Shown here piece after piece: positions 1-11,280 of a DNA stretch of 64,000 nucleotides. Position 1 is the first letter of the stretch. Every line of letters starts with the position of its first letter. The notes beneath the pieces are model-generated. The model made no database searches and had not been told where the DNA came from. It saw only the letters and a program-made list of their open reading frames with translations. Source of the stretch: Closterium sp. Naga37s-1. Lineage: Eukaryota; Streptophyta; Zygnematophyceae; Desmidiales; Closteriaceae. The stretch is taken from positions 310,001 to 374,000 of the forward strand of contig CANJKZ010000929.1 in the NCBI GenBank assembly GCA_947471745.1, written 5' to 3'. A program made the position numbers and the translations under genes.

Positions 1-1186
1 GCCGGAGTTTGAGTACGGTCCGAAGGTGTGGACCGTATTGAAGGAGCTGCACGCCCCGACCTCCGTTGTCGCAACGTTGATGCTGGAGAGGGAGATGTCC
101 GCGTTGCACCTGAGTGAGGGAGAGCCGGTGCAACCTGTCCTGGACAAGATGCGCGACCTCTACGCGAAGTTGGCGACCGCGGGAATCACCTACCCGGAAC
201 GGACCAAGTGCTTGAAGATGCTCTCGCTGCTGCCGGAATCGTGGCTTCAATTCACGAGCGGATTGAGCCTACCGCAAAACCAGAGTTTGTGGACACTCGA
301 GTAGGTGCGGATGAAGATTCTGGAGGAGGACTTCCGTCACCGCCAACTGAGGGGTGAAGACGACGGCAGCAGCGGCTATGGGATGCAAGGGAGCCGACGT
401 GGCAGAGGACGTGGCTTCGGTGGTACTGGAAGCGGTGCAAAGAAGGACGACGACTCCAACGACCAACAAGGAGGTACCGGTTGGGGTCGTGGTGCGAAAT
501 CTGGACGTGGGGGCAAGTCGGGTGCTGGTGGCAAAATGAAAGGGAGTTTCTGGTATTGTGAGAAGGAGGGGCACCCCTGGTTTTTGTGCTATAAGAAACC
601 CAATGGATGGACCCCCCAGAATCGTCACCAGGATGGCGGCGCGTTGAGGAACCAGAAAAACGGCGCGAACATGGTCGCCAATTCATCCGACAACAACCCG
701 AAGAGCAACAGCAGTGCGGAAAAGAAGGAGCGCATCGCGGGTCAGTTCTTCCATATTGGAAAGCAGGGGGAGCAAGGAGAAGCCTCTGCCAAGGTTGGAG
801 CAGAGCTCCTCCCCCTGGACTATTGGGTGTTGGACACGGGCGCTGCTTGGACGATGACGCCGCGCAAGGACCTGCTGGACGACGTACGCGCTGCACCAAT
901 CAATGAAGTGCGTTCCGCCTCTGGACACGCGCTGAAGGTGGCTGGTGCGGGACGAGCTGCGTTTAAGGGAGCGGATGGCAAGCCGGTGATTCTGCACGAC
1001 TTTCTTCTTGTTCCTGATCTCAAGGCAAACCTCACCTCCCTCCGTAAGCTTGGCAAGGCTGGGGTGAGCACTAGCACTGATGGGGCACGCACTTACAAGG
1101 GGCAGCTGGGCAATTGGGTGCTTTGGAATCTGCACGAGAGCACGGACGTGTACAGATTTATGTGGAAGCTGCGGGCTATGGCGTAA
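1..1186 (+). pseudogene. Copia family A, copy A1: gag and protease (5' end outside window)
   Basis: The frame matches the gag of element C (26519-27652) from about C position 26863 onward, so the 5' LTR, primer site and first ~115 gag codons lie left of the window. Gag is interrupted by a TAG at 302-304, where C and D have Trp, and then stays open to 1186. The zinc knuckle (CX2CX4HX4C) has lost its first Cys, which reads Phe near 549 (FWYCEKEGHPWFLC). The aspartic protease motif LDTGAAWTMTP is present near 832. Unlike C, gag and protease are not separated by a stop here. The frame ends at a TAA (1184-1186), at the codon where C has TAG and D still has Trp. This is a dead element. Confidence 0.9.
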
Positions 1187-1927
1187 CACGGTGGGGGGCA
1201 GGCTGGAGAGGGGTAGCATCCCAGGGGGAGTGCAACGCCGTTGGAGGGGTTGGTGTGAAAGTGTCGGCCAGATCTGGGGAGACGGATTGGGCAACGTCAC
1301 ACCGACGCTTGGGGCATGTGGCAATGCCTCTGTTCAAGCAGTTGGAGAGTCGTAAAAGGGCTGAAGCTAAATGGACAGCCACCTGATGAGAATTGTGAAA
1401 TTTGTTTGCTCTCAAAGTTTACCCGTTTCTCCTTCCTTAGTATGGCTGGCAGGAGCAAGAAGCCGTTGGAGCTGGTCCACATGGACTTGGTGAGGCCGCT
1501 GCCAGTTCAGGGGCACAAGGGGGAGCGGAACTTTTTGACCATAGTGGATGACTGGAGCAGGCTTATGTAGGCATTTCCACTGAAGCAGAAGGACCACACC
1601 GCCTCTACGATACGGGAAGATTGGCTGCCATTCGTGGAGAAGCAAGCGGAGTGTGTGGTGAAGCGGATTAGGACAGATCGGGGTGGTGAGTTCCTTGGAG
1701 CTGAGATGATGGCCTGGCTCAAGAAGCAGGGCATCCAGAGGGAGCTGACCACGGCTTACACCCCACAGTCTAACGGCGTAGCAGAATGGGCGAACCGGAC
1801 AATTCTGGAGACAGCTAGGGCGCTGCTCATAGAATCTGGGCTGGGCAACTTGATGTGGCCCCATGCTGTTCGGCACGCTACCGTGGCTAGGAACAGGGTG
1901 CTCACCAAGGTTGGGGATGACTCGTAG
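1187..1927 (+). pseudogene. Copia family A, copy A1: integrase
   Basis: This is the remnant of the copia integrase. The HHCC-type N-terminal region is split by a frameshift near 1350, but CEICLLSKFTRF is readable. The catalytic core shows HMDLVRPLP (first Asp, with the usual Gly after Val changed to Arg), IRTDRGGEF (second Asp) and NGVAEWANRT (Glu). Further stops lie near 1569 (TGG to TAG) and 1925-1927 (TCG to TAG). The second of these is also in copy A2 but not in C. The reading frame elsewhere matches element C closely. Confidence 0.88.
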
Positions 1928-4071
1928 GTGCCGTTGGAGAGGTGGCTTGAGAGGAAGCCACCGGTGGACATGCTGAGGGTGTTCGGTTGCATGGCAGTGG
2001 CCCACGTCTCCAAGAAGTATCGAAGTAAGTTGGGGACGAGTGCAATCTGGTGTGTGCATTTGGGGCTGGCTGCTGAGAGCAAGGGATGGCTGCTGTGGGA
2101 ACCACCCAAGGGTGTGTTGTTTGACAGCAGGGATGTGAAGTTTGTTGAGGGCATGATGTATGGGAGCTGGGTGAAACAGCTGGAGGCCAGGGTGTCCCAG
2201 CAGATGGAGCAGATCACCATGCAGCTGGACCTGACTCTTAGTGTGTGGGAAGAGGAAGATGAGGCAGCTGCAAGGAATGGTGATGGAGAGAGGGTACAGG
2301 AGGCACCTGCTGGTGCAGAAGATGGTGTGGAGACTAGCAGTAGCACTAGTGGAGCTGCTGGATCCGAGAAGGGGGGAGCAGCAGTAGGGAAAAACTAAGA
2401 AGCCGAAGGGTGTCGTTATGAAGGGATCGGAAACACGTACACGTATGGCTACTAAGAAGCTGACTGCAGGAGCTGATATAGCAGAGCAGCAGCTTGGGAC
2501 AGAGGAGGCATTGCTGATTCTACCCCATGGCTATGACCCGGATGAGGAGGATGAACCTGCCTACTGTTTTCTTGCCCCTGCAGAGGAACCAGCCAGCATG
2601 GAGGAGGCATTAGCTGGACCAGATAGGGAGATGTGGCTGGATTCTAGGGATGCTGAGTACCAGAGCCTGCTAGAGCAAGGGACAGGTCACCATCTACAAG
2701 AGAAGGCTGGAGGCTTAGGTTTTATGCACAAAGAGAAGCAGGACTTCAATGAGATCTTTGCTGGCACTGTCAAACCCCCTACCCTCCGTGTCTTGTTGGC
2801 AGATGGAGCCGTTAGTGGGAAATTCATCATTCAGATGGATATATCAACGGCATTCCTCAAAGGGATTTTAGAGGAGGATGTGTACATGACGCAGCCTCCT
2901 GGGTATGAAGATGATACAGGTAGGATGTGCAAGCTGAAAAAGTCCATCTACGGCTTGAAGCAGGCGCCACGCTGCTGGTACCAGAAGTTGGCAGCTGTTT
3001 TAGAGGAGATGGGATTCAGGACCAGCAGCTGTGATGAGAGTCTCTTTCTCAAGAGGGAGGGGGAGAAGCTGGTACTGTTTCTGGTTTACATGGACGACAT
3101 TCTGCTCTTTAGCAGCAGCATGAAGGAGATCCAGAATGTGCAGTAGCAGCTGATGGAAAACTTCAAGTGCAGAAACCTTGAGGAGGTAAAGTACTACCTC
3201 GGGATGCACGTGGAGAGGGATCTAGATCACAGGTAGTTGAAGCTGCACCACGAGAAGTTCATCAAGGAGCTGGGGGAGAAGTATGGGATTGAGAATGAAC
3301 GCAAGGTTGCAACTGCCCTGCCAGCAGAATTCAAGCTTCTGAAGGCTGCAAAGGATGAAAGGGTTGAAGCAGACGAGCAGCAGGAATTTCAGTCATTGAT
3401 GGGCAGCCTTTTGTACGCAGCAGTTCACAAGAGGCCCGACATCTCTTTCTCGGTTAGGCAGCTGGCTACGGTGTTGCAGAATCTCAGTAGGTGGATGCAG
3501 CTGAGCGTGCGATGAAGTACCTGAACTCTCACCCAAGCATTGGGGTTCAATACTCCGCATCTGCATAGACAAAGGGGAGCGGCTTGGAGAAGGCAAGCTC
3601 TTTCTCACTTGCTTTACCGATGCTACATGTGCCTCTGAGAAAGAGAATTCCTCATTTGTGGGAGGATACATCTGCGTAATTGGGGGAGGAGCTGTTAACT
3701 GGAGGTCAAAGAAGCAGACGAAGACGGCACTCTCTTTTGTGGAATCAGAATACATGGCAATGTTCCATGGGGTGAAGGAGGTGATTTGGCTGAGGAGGCT
3801 GTTAGAGGAGATTGGCCAGGAGCAGAAGATTGCTACGCCGCTGTTTTGTGATAGCAAGGGGGCTCTTGGGATGGCCAGGAACGCTGTGCTTCATGGGCTT
3901 AACAAGCATATGCGTATCAAGTGGCACTGGCTGCGTAAGGAGGTGAAGAAGGGGACGTTGAATCCGATCCATATCAAGACTCACCAGCAGCCAGCAGACT
4001 TCCTCACCAAGAGGCTTGCGGATGAGCCTCATTGGCGTTGTGTGCGCATGAGTGGAATGAGCATGAACTAG
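1928..4071 (+). pseudogene. Copia family A, copy A1: integrase C-terminus, reverse transcriptase and RNase H
   Basis: After an integrase C-terminal/linker segment (1928-2395), the RT is recognisable by [24 protein letters not shown] and LVYMDDILLFSS (second Asp pair intact). RNase H shows SFVESEYMA, FCDSKGALGM and PADFLTKRL. A deletion of about 90 bp near 2685 removes the start of the RT fingers. In-frame TAGs occur at 3143 and 3236. A second deletion near 3570 removes part of the RNase H linker. All these lesions recur in copy A2, so they predate the duplication. The last codons read SGMSMN and end at 4071. Confidence 0.9.
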
Positions 4072-4113
4072 CATGGATTGATGGGGTTGCAGCCGGCAGG
4101 CTGAGGGGGAATG

Positions 4114-5208
4114 TGTTGGGTGCAAATTCACATTGCCCGACATCCTGCCGTCTGTTTGTACGAGTATGCGTGTGCGAATGCATTTGGGTATGAAGGGAAT
4201 GTTCGTATATTTGTTTGCTTTCGCAATTTTTCGCTTGATGCATTTGCAGATACTCGCGCAATGTGCGCTTCGGCACAACATTGTACGCACTATGAACAGT
4301 GCATGCAGAAAGGACGAGCTCGCAAAGGAACCCAAGATGGAAGCTTTGCAGGCTGGTTGAATTGATTGCGCAGATTCAGTTCTATCCAACTCGAAATTGA
4401 TTTTTTTTGTTTGATTGACTATAGTGTAGCAGGGCAGGCACTATAGGGGTACAATTTAGGTGAAGTTTGGATGTTGTTTGTCTGTATCTGCATGCCACAG
4501 GGCCAGGGGAAACCAGCGGAACCACCATTTGGCTGGTTGGGCAAAGACAAAACAGGTTCTGTTTTTAGGACCTGAACCTGGTTGTTGTTTTCCCAGGTTG
4601 GAAAAACAGAACCAGGGGTTGTTTACCAACCTACCACCTGCTGTTTTGTCCAGCCAGGTTGGTTTTGTTGCTTGGAATTATTTGGGATCATCCCTGGTTG
4701 TTCCCAGGTTAATTCCCAAGGTCCTTGCTAGCTAGAACTATTATTCCTTCTCTATTTGTACCTGGATATGGTTTTCAATTGATTCAAGTGAATTCCTTCC
4801 TTGCTGGAATTTCGCTTCTACGCGGTTCGACGGTGGAATGCTACCCAAGTCAACACTTATATGCTAGCACTCCAACGCTAGGCAAACGCTGTTCGAGCCA
4901 TAACTCCGTAATGGCAGAACTGTTCACGAGGCAACTTGATCTATTCTAAAGCTCTTAAAGCGAGCTTCGATGCAGGAAATTCTCAGCTTAATCCAGTCGT
5001 CGGTCTGCACGATACGCTGCGCGACGTTCAAGGTGCTCTTGTTATTTTGGCTAACTCATTCTTGACTCCTCTCTCTACAAACTCGGACCTGAGGATAGGG
5101 ACTGGTCTTGTACCAGGCACCCAAGGACCCTTGGAGGTGACCCCGAGGAGAGGTTTTAAGTTTGATAAAGTCTTAATAGCTTGAGTTTATTAGGCCCTTA
5201 CACCAACA
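4114..5208 (+). mobile_element. Family A LTR (3' LTR of copy A1)
   Basis: The LTR begins TGTTGGGTGC and ends CACCAACA, giving a TGTTGG/CCAACA terminal inverted repeat, and is about 1,095 bp long. A polypurine tract (ctgagggggaatg, 4101-4113) lies immediately upstream. The U3-like part is full of CCAGGTT/AACCTGG words and holds a hairpin, AAAACAGgttCTGTTTT, at 4549-4565. The same LTR recurs at 7664, 17619, 25379, 31133, 48901 and 57627. Confidence 0.92.
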
Positions 5209-5320
5209 AAACTCAGAGGAGTGAGGGGTAGCACGTTGCCGCCCCTCGACACAGGGAAGGCAGGGAGGGGCAGGGGACAGTGGCAGGGGAGGCAGTGACC
5301 TGGGGAGACCAGAGACAAGG
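5209..5320 (+). other. Spacer between the two family A copies
   Basis: This is 112 bp of purine-rich, GC-rich sequence with no counterpart upstream of the duplicated tract in copy A1. It separates the end of the A1 LTR from the abrupt start of homology in A2. I recognise nothing coding in it. Confidence 0.5.
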
Positions 5321-7621
5321 TAACGGGAGTGCAGAACGGGCGAACCAGACAATTCTGGAGACAGCTAGGGCGCTGCTCATAGAATCTGGGCTGGGCAACT
5401 TGATGTGGCCCCATGCTGTTCGGCACGCTACCGTGGCTAGGAACAGGGTGCTCACCAAGGTTGGGGATGACTCGTAGGTGCCGTTGGAGAGGTGGCTTGA
5501 GAGGAAGCCACCGGTGGACATGCTGAGGGTGTTCGGTTGCATGGCAGTGGCCCACGTCTCCAAGAAGTATCGAAGTAAGTTGGGGACGAGTGCAATCTGG
5601 TGTGTGCATTTGGGGCTGGCTGCTGAGAGCAAGGGATGGCTGCTGTGGGAACCACCCAAGGGTGTGTTGTTTGACAGCAGGGATGTGAAGTTTGTTGAGG
5701 GCATGATGTATGGGAGCTGGGTGAAACAGCCGGAGGCCAGGGTGTCCCAGCAGATGGAGCAGATCACCATGCAGCTGGACCTGACTCTTAGTGTGTGGGA
5801 AGAGGAAGATGAGGCAGCTGCAAGGAATGGTGATGGAGAGAGGGTACAGGAGGCACCTGCTGGTGCAGAAGATGGTGTGGAGACTAGCAGTAGCACTAGT
5901 GGAGCTGCTGGATCCGAGAGGGGGGGAGCAGCAGTAGGGAAAAACTAAGAAGCCGAAGGGTGTCGTTATGAAGGGATCGGAAACACGTACACGTATGGCT
6001 ACTAAGAAGCTGACTGCAGGAGCTGATATAGCAGAGCAGCAGCTTGGGACAGAGGAGGCATTGCTGATTCTACCGCATGGCTATGACCCGGATGAGGAGG
6101 ATGAACCTGCCTACTGTTTTATTGCCCCTGCAGAGGAACCAGCCAGCATGGAGGAGGCATTAGCTGGACCAGATAGGGAGATGTGGCTGGATTCTAGGGA
6201 TGCTGAGTACCAGAGCCTGCTAGAGCAAGGGACAGGTCACCATCTACAAGAGAAGGCTGGAGGCTTAGGTTTTATGCACAAAGAGAAGCAGGACTTCAAT
6301 GAGATCTTTGCTGGCACTGCCAAACCCCCTACCCTCCGTGTCTTGTTGGCAGATGGAGCCGTTAGTGGGAAATTCATCATTCAGATGGATATATCAACGG
6401 CATTCCTCAAAGGGATTTTAGAGGAGGATGTGTACATGACGCAGCCTCCTGGGTATGAAGATGATACAGGTAGGATGTGCAAGCTGAAAAAGTCCATCTA
6501 CGGCTTGAAGCAGGCGCCACGCTGCTGGTACCAGAAGTTGGCAGCTGTTTTAGAGGAGATGGGATTCAGGACCAGCAGCTGTGATGAGAGTCTCTTTCTC
6601 AAGAGGGAGGGGGAGAAGCTGGTACTGTTTCTGGTTTACATGGACGACATTCTGCTCTTTAGCAGCGGCATGAAGGAGATCCAGAATGTGCAGTAGCAGC
6701 TGATGGAAAACTTCAAGTGCAGAAACCTTGAGGAGGTAAAGTACTACCTCGGGATGCACGTGGAGAGGGATCTAGATCACAGGTAGTTGAAGCTGCACCA
6801 CGAGAAGTTCATCAAGGAGCTGGGGGAGAAGTATGGGATTGAGAATGAACGCAAGGTTGCAACTGCCCTGCCAGCAGAATTCAAGCTTCTGAAGGCTGCA
6901 AAGGATGAAAGGGTTGAAGCAGACGAGCAGCAGGAATTTCAGTCATTGATGGGCAGCCTTTTGTACGCAGCAGTTCACAAGAGGCCCGACATCTCTTTCT
7001 CGGTTAGGCAGCTGGCTACGGTGGTGCAGAATCTCAGTAGGTGGATGCAGCTGAGCGTGCGATGAAGTACCTGAACTCTCACCCAAGCATTGGGGTTCAA
7101 TACTCCGCATCTGCATAGAGAAAGGGGAGCGGCTTGGAGAAGGCAAGCTCTTTCTCACTTGCTTTACCGATGCTACATGTGCCTCTGAGAAAGAGAATTC
7201 CTCATTTGTGGGAGGATACATCTGCGTAGTTGGGGGAGGAGCTGTTAATTGGAGGTCAAAGAAGCAGACGGAGACGGCACTCTCTTTTGTGGAATCAGAA
7301 TCCATGGCAATGTTCCATGGGGTGAAGGAGGTGATTTGGCTGAGGAGGCTGTTAGAGGAGATTGGCCAGGAGCAGAAGATTGCTACGCCGCTGTTTTGTG
7401 ATAGCAAAGGGGCTCTTGGGATGGCCAGGAACGCTGTGCTTCATGGGCTTAACAAGCATATGCGTATCAAGTGGCACTGGCTGCGTAAGGAGGTGAAGAA
7501 GGGGACGTTGAATCCGATCCATATCAAGACTCACCAGCAGCCAGCAGACTTCCTCACCAAGAGGCTTGCGGATGAGCCTCATTGGCGTTGTGTGCGCATG
7601 AGTGGAATGAGCATGAACTAG
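5321..7621 (+). pseudogene. Copia family A, copy A2: partial integrase to RNase H
   Basis: This is a second copy of 1771-4071 at a constant offset of 3,550 bp. It begins abruptly inside integrase, just before the catalytic Glu (AERANQTILETA). It carries the same in-frame TAG after GDDS (5475-5477), the same TAGs in RT, and the same RT and RNase H deletions as A1. By eye I find only about 17 substitutions across the whole duplicated tract. There is no gag, protease, primer site or 5' LTR, so it is not a normal insertion but a piece of an already dead element. Confidence 0.9.
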
Positions 7622-7663
7622 CATGGATTGATGGGGTTGCAGCCGGCAGGCTGAGGGGGAATG

Positions 7664-8758
7664 TGTTGGGTGCAAATTCACATTGCCCGACATCCTGCCG
7701 TCTGTTTGTACGAGTATGCGTGTGCGAATGCATTTGGGTATGAATGGAATGTTCGTATATTTGTTTGCTTTCGCAATTTTTCGCTTGATGCATTTGCAGA
7801 TACTCGCGCAATGTGCGCTTCGGCACAACATTGTACGCACTATGAACAGTGCATGCAGAAAGGACGAGCTCGCAAAGGAACCCAAGATGGAAGCTTTGCA
7901 GGCTGGTTGAATTGATTGCGCAGATTCAGTTCTATCCAACTCGAAATTGATTTTTTTTGTTTGATTGACTATAGTGTAGCAGGGCAGGCACTATAGGGGT
8001 ACAATTTAGGTGAAGTTTGGATGTTGTTTGTCTGTATCTGCATGCCACAGGGCCAGGGGAAACCAGCGGAACCACCATTTGGCTGGTTGGGCAAAGACAA
8101 AACAGGTTCTGTTTTTAGGACCTGAACCTGGTTGTTGTTTTCCCAAGTTGGAAAAACAGAACCAGGGGTTGTTTACCAACCTACCACCTGCTGTTTTGTC
8201 CAGCCAGGTTGGTTTTGTTGCTTGGAATTATTTGGGATCATCCCTGGTTGTTCCCAGGTTAATTCCCAAGGTCCTTGCTAGCTAGAACTATTATTCCTTC
8301 TCTATTTGTACCTGGATATGGTTTTCAATTGATTCAAGTGAATTCCTTCCTTGCTGGAATTTCGCTTCTACGCGGTTCGACGGTGGAATGCTACCCAAGT
8401 CAACACTTATATGCTAGCACTCCAACGCTAGGCAAACGCTGTTCGAGCCATAACTCCGTAATGGCAGAACTGTTCACGAGGCAACTTGATCTATTCTAAA
8501 GCTCTTAAAGCGAGCTTCGATGCAGGAAATTCTCAGCTTAATCCAGTCGTCGGTCTGCACGATACGCTGCGCGACGTTCAAGGTGCTCTTGTTATTTTGG
8601 CTAACTCATTCTTGACTCCTCTCTCTACAAACTCGGACCTGAGGATAGGGACTGGTCTTGTACCAGGCACCCAAGGACCCTTGGAGGTGACCTCAAGGAG
8701 AGGTTTGTAGTTTCATTAAGTCTTAATAGCTTGAGTATATTTGGCCCTTACACCAACA
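7664..8758 (+). mobile_element. Family A LTR (3' LTR of copy A2)
   Basis: This LTR has the same structure as 4114-5208 and is almost identical to it up to about 8691. The final 67 bp then carry about eight differences and end CACCAACA. The drop in identity marks the right end of the duplicated tract. The LTR is preceded by the same polypurine tract. Confidence 0.9.
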
Positions 8759-8855
8759 GATTCTCCAAGGGCCATTCCACCTTCCAACAATCAATTCATG
8801 GGTATTCGAAAACAAAGTAGTGGAGCATGCAATATTAACATAAAGACAATAAACC

Positions 8856-9016
8856 TCAGCATCTTACTACGTTGCAGAGAAAGCCGACCGCTTTAATTTT
8901 CATATATAACATGTTGCACCTGGCACCGACGAACGCCTTCTTGACTGCCAGTTCAAATGCAACGTTTGTGAAAGGACAGCCCTGAGCATTGCAGTGCCAA
9001 CCGTAGCCATATTTAG
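8856..9016 (-). pseudogene. Unidentified spliced gene, exon D (last exon seen)
   Basis: On the minus strand a pyrimidine-rich acceptor (catttgaag) ends at 9017. The exon then reads on as KYGYGWHCNAQGCPFTNVAF... and ends at a stop at 8856-8858. Joining it to exon C (donor CATC|gtgagt) completes a codon without a shift, so the splice phase agrees. It has two Cys and one His in a short Cys-rich stretch. I do not recognise the family. Confidence 0.5.
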
Positions 9017-9111
9017 CTTCAAATGGAGAGAGAGAAATATTAGTTTGATCACAAGTAGTGTACAAGAGCAATAACAAGCCATGCTAGCAGGGAGTACATT
9101 ATAAAACTCAC

Positions 9112-9458
9112 GATGTTTAAATTGCCCCACCCAGGCTGCAGCAGCACGAGCCTTTGTCGGAGTAATGCCTTCAACCTTCATGAGGTGCAACTTCTCCTCG
9201 TCAATGTACCCGCCAGCGCCCTACGCCCACAGCTTGATTGGCGTTCATGTTGGCACGTTTGGTGCTAATTAGCTTCAGAGCCCATTCCACACGCTTGCTG
9301 TTGCCACCCATGAAGAGGTAGTACTAGTCTTTAGTTGTCCCCTCAGCTACATACTTGCCCACCAAGTGCGGCTGGAATTCTTCCCACAAGGGGTAGAACT
9401 CTATGTCTCCCGTAGGGACAACAATAATGAGCCAACCGTAGGTTTTGTCCACAATGTC
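9112..9458 (-). pseudogene. Unidentified spliced gene, exon C
   Basis: The exon lies between an acceptor ttacttggcag (ending at 9459) and a donor gtgagt (starting at 9111), on the minus strand. It starts in phase 0, matching the phase 0 end of exon B. It reads DIVDKTYGWLIIVVPTGDIE and so on, then meets an in-frame TAG after EGTTKD and, near 9220, a one-base shift before GGYIDEEKLHLMKVEGITP. The second half is in frame with exon D. The stop plus the shift make this a pseudogene, unless they are sequence errors. Function unknown. Confidence 0.5.
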
Positions 9459-9687
9459 CTGCCAAGTAAAACCAAGAAGCAAATGCACAGAGGGTTTTAT
9501 TTAGGCACAAGACAAACGGAATGCATTTATGTAGGAATTCAGACATAGGTAAGGCGGGTAAGGGGCTAAGGCGAGACGGAGATTAAGTGTAGGGAGGCAG
9601 GGTTGCAACAGTTTTAGCAGATGACAACCATCAACGGTGCAAGGAAAACAAAGATTTTGTACACGATTCACAGCGTAAATAACTTAC

Positions 9688-9969
9688 ATCGAATGTGTCG
9701 CCATCCGTCAGAGACGACGGAATGATTGGGTTGCCCAAGAAGTCCTTTGGGACGTTTTCCATTCTGGCATGTGGGTTAGATGGGTCCCGAACCTCTTCGT
9801 CGGTGAACTGTGCAGAAAGTTGGCGTTGTTGCGACTCCAACTGAGCCTTCAGTTGATTGCGCTCTGCCTCCACCCTCTTGATAGTGGCCCTTGCCTCATG
9901 CAGATGAGTGGTAAGTACTGAAACCGTGTTCTGAAAGTCATGAATTTTAGCCTCAAGTTGTCTGGTTCC
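9688..9969 (-). pseudogene. Unidentified spliced gene, exon B (coiled coil)
   Basis: A 94-codon open exon is bounded on the minus strand by acceptor ccatttcag and a strong donor, GAT|gtaagt. The first half is heptad-like and highly charged (TRQLEAKIHDFQNTVSVL, then RVEAERNQLKAQLESQQRQL), so a coiled coil is likely. The second half (NVPKDFLGNPIIPSSL) looks globular or linker. Both exon ends are phase 0. The splice phase does not match the apparent donor of exon A (phase 1), so one junction is wrong or a base has been lost. Confidence 0.5.
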
Positions 9970-10216
9970 CTGAAATGGTGCGCACCAGCAACTATTGGGC
10001 AAACACGGGATATAAACAAGCACGCAGAAAAGGTTTAGAAAAGGAAATGCTATATTTAGTTACAGCGAAGCATGGCGACGGTACATGGCGAAAAGATAAA
10101 GCACTAGAAGGAATGTATGGTAAAAAACCAACGAAAATAGGGAAGAGGTAGAAGGGGTGAGTAGGGGTGTGGAGTGGCGAGGTAGGGAGGGGTTCGTAGA
10201 TCATTCAACAGGTTAC

Positions 10217-10922
10217 CTTGCGACCGTTTACGCCTTGCAGCTGCTGCCGGATCATTCCGCTGGCGCAATTCCGCTGCGCGCACCTCGGATCCACGCACTT
10301 CCGCAGCTCGCTCCTCCTCCGTGCGCAACTCCGCAGCACGCAGCTCCGCGGCGCGCACCTCCGCCTGGCGTAGCTCCGCAGCGCGCAACTCCGCCGCGCA
10401 TAACTCCACTGCGCGAAGCTCCGCTGCGCAAAGCTCTGCTGCGCGCAACTCGGCATCATCCCCTGCTTGGGCACCGACAGCGTCTTCTGCCTCGTCATCG
10501 TTCTTATTGTCGTCTCTTCCTGTTTTGATGCCGTAAGCAAGGAAAAGATCAACGCCTCCCTCTTCAGCCGTCTCGATGACTGCTGCCATCATCGGACCCG
10601 GGACGTACACACCGGCAGCAAATGAAGGTGCAGGGAGAGCTCGAGTAGGGGCATCTGACGGTGCACTGCAGCCTACGCCGCCAGTGTCAGTAGTGGTGGT
10701 GTGAATATCGGCACGCGCGGATGCCTGTGGAGCCGAGATTGCGACTCTGGGATCGGCAGCGGAGGTTGCGCCGGCGGAACCAGGCACAGAGGGTTCGACG
10801 ACGGAACCTAACGCAGAGGATGTTGTGCCGGTGGAACCAGGCACAGAGGAGGGTGCGCCGGCGGAAACAGGCACAGATGAGGGTGCGTCGGATGAACCAG
10901 GAGCAGAGGAGGGTGCGACACC
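10217..10922 (-). pseudogene. Unidentified spliced gene, exon A with AAELR repeats
   Basis: This is an open minus-strand frame of about 235 codons. It runs from an in-frame TAA (10923-10925) to a possible donor CAAG|gtaacc at 10216. The N-terminal third is a Ser/Pro/Gly/Ala repeat (SSVPGSTG-like units, about 33-36 bp each at DNA level). The middle holds VYVPGPMMAAVIETAEEGG and an acidic stretch. The C-terminal third is about 20 tandem AAELR/AAELC pentapeptides (15-bp DNA repeats, about 10262-10450), probably helical, ending in a basic RRKR. An AG just upstream (ttaag, 10922) could be an acceptor, so more 5' exons may exist. Function unknown. Confidence 0.5.
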
Positions 10923-11280
10923 TTAAATGCAGGCATGCATCATGTACACAGGCATGCATGTTATAATGGGTTTTGAAGGGACATTAGACCATGACACAAT
11001 TTCAAAAATGAATTTCATCGAGCACAAAAAGGTCGAAACGGTTACAACCACAAATAGAACTCTAAAACGTACAACCACCACTGTGAAGTAAGTGCCCGAC
11101 TGGCTTGTGAAGCCCGCGATGTTGTTATCTCCATGATCGCACATTGGTTGGTTCCTTTTTTTTCCCTTGATGCCCTACAGTCGCATCTGTAACTGTGTAG
11201 GTGCGGAAGCCCGACACAATTCTGAACAAAATGGGAATGGGAATGGGAAATACAGGACACCTTACGAGGAATGGGGACGA
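10923..11280. other. Interval between exon A and the 41-bp array
   Basis: This is a mixed sequence without a convincing reading frame. It could be an intron or the 5' flank of the minus-strand gene. Nothing else was recognised. Confidence 0.4.

Noticed and set aside
5321..8758. Copy A2 as an independent retrotransposon insertion
   Set aside because: It has no 5' LTR, primer site or gag, starts in mid-integrase, and shares dead-element lesions with A1, so a DNA-level duplication fits better.
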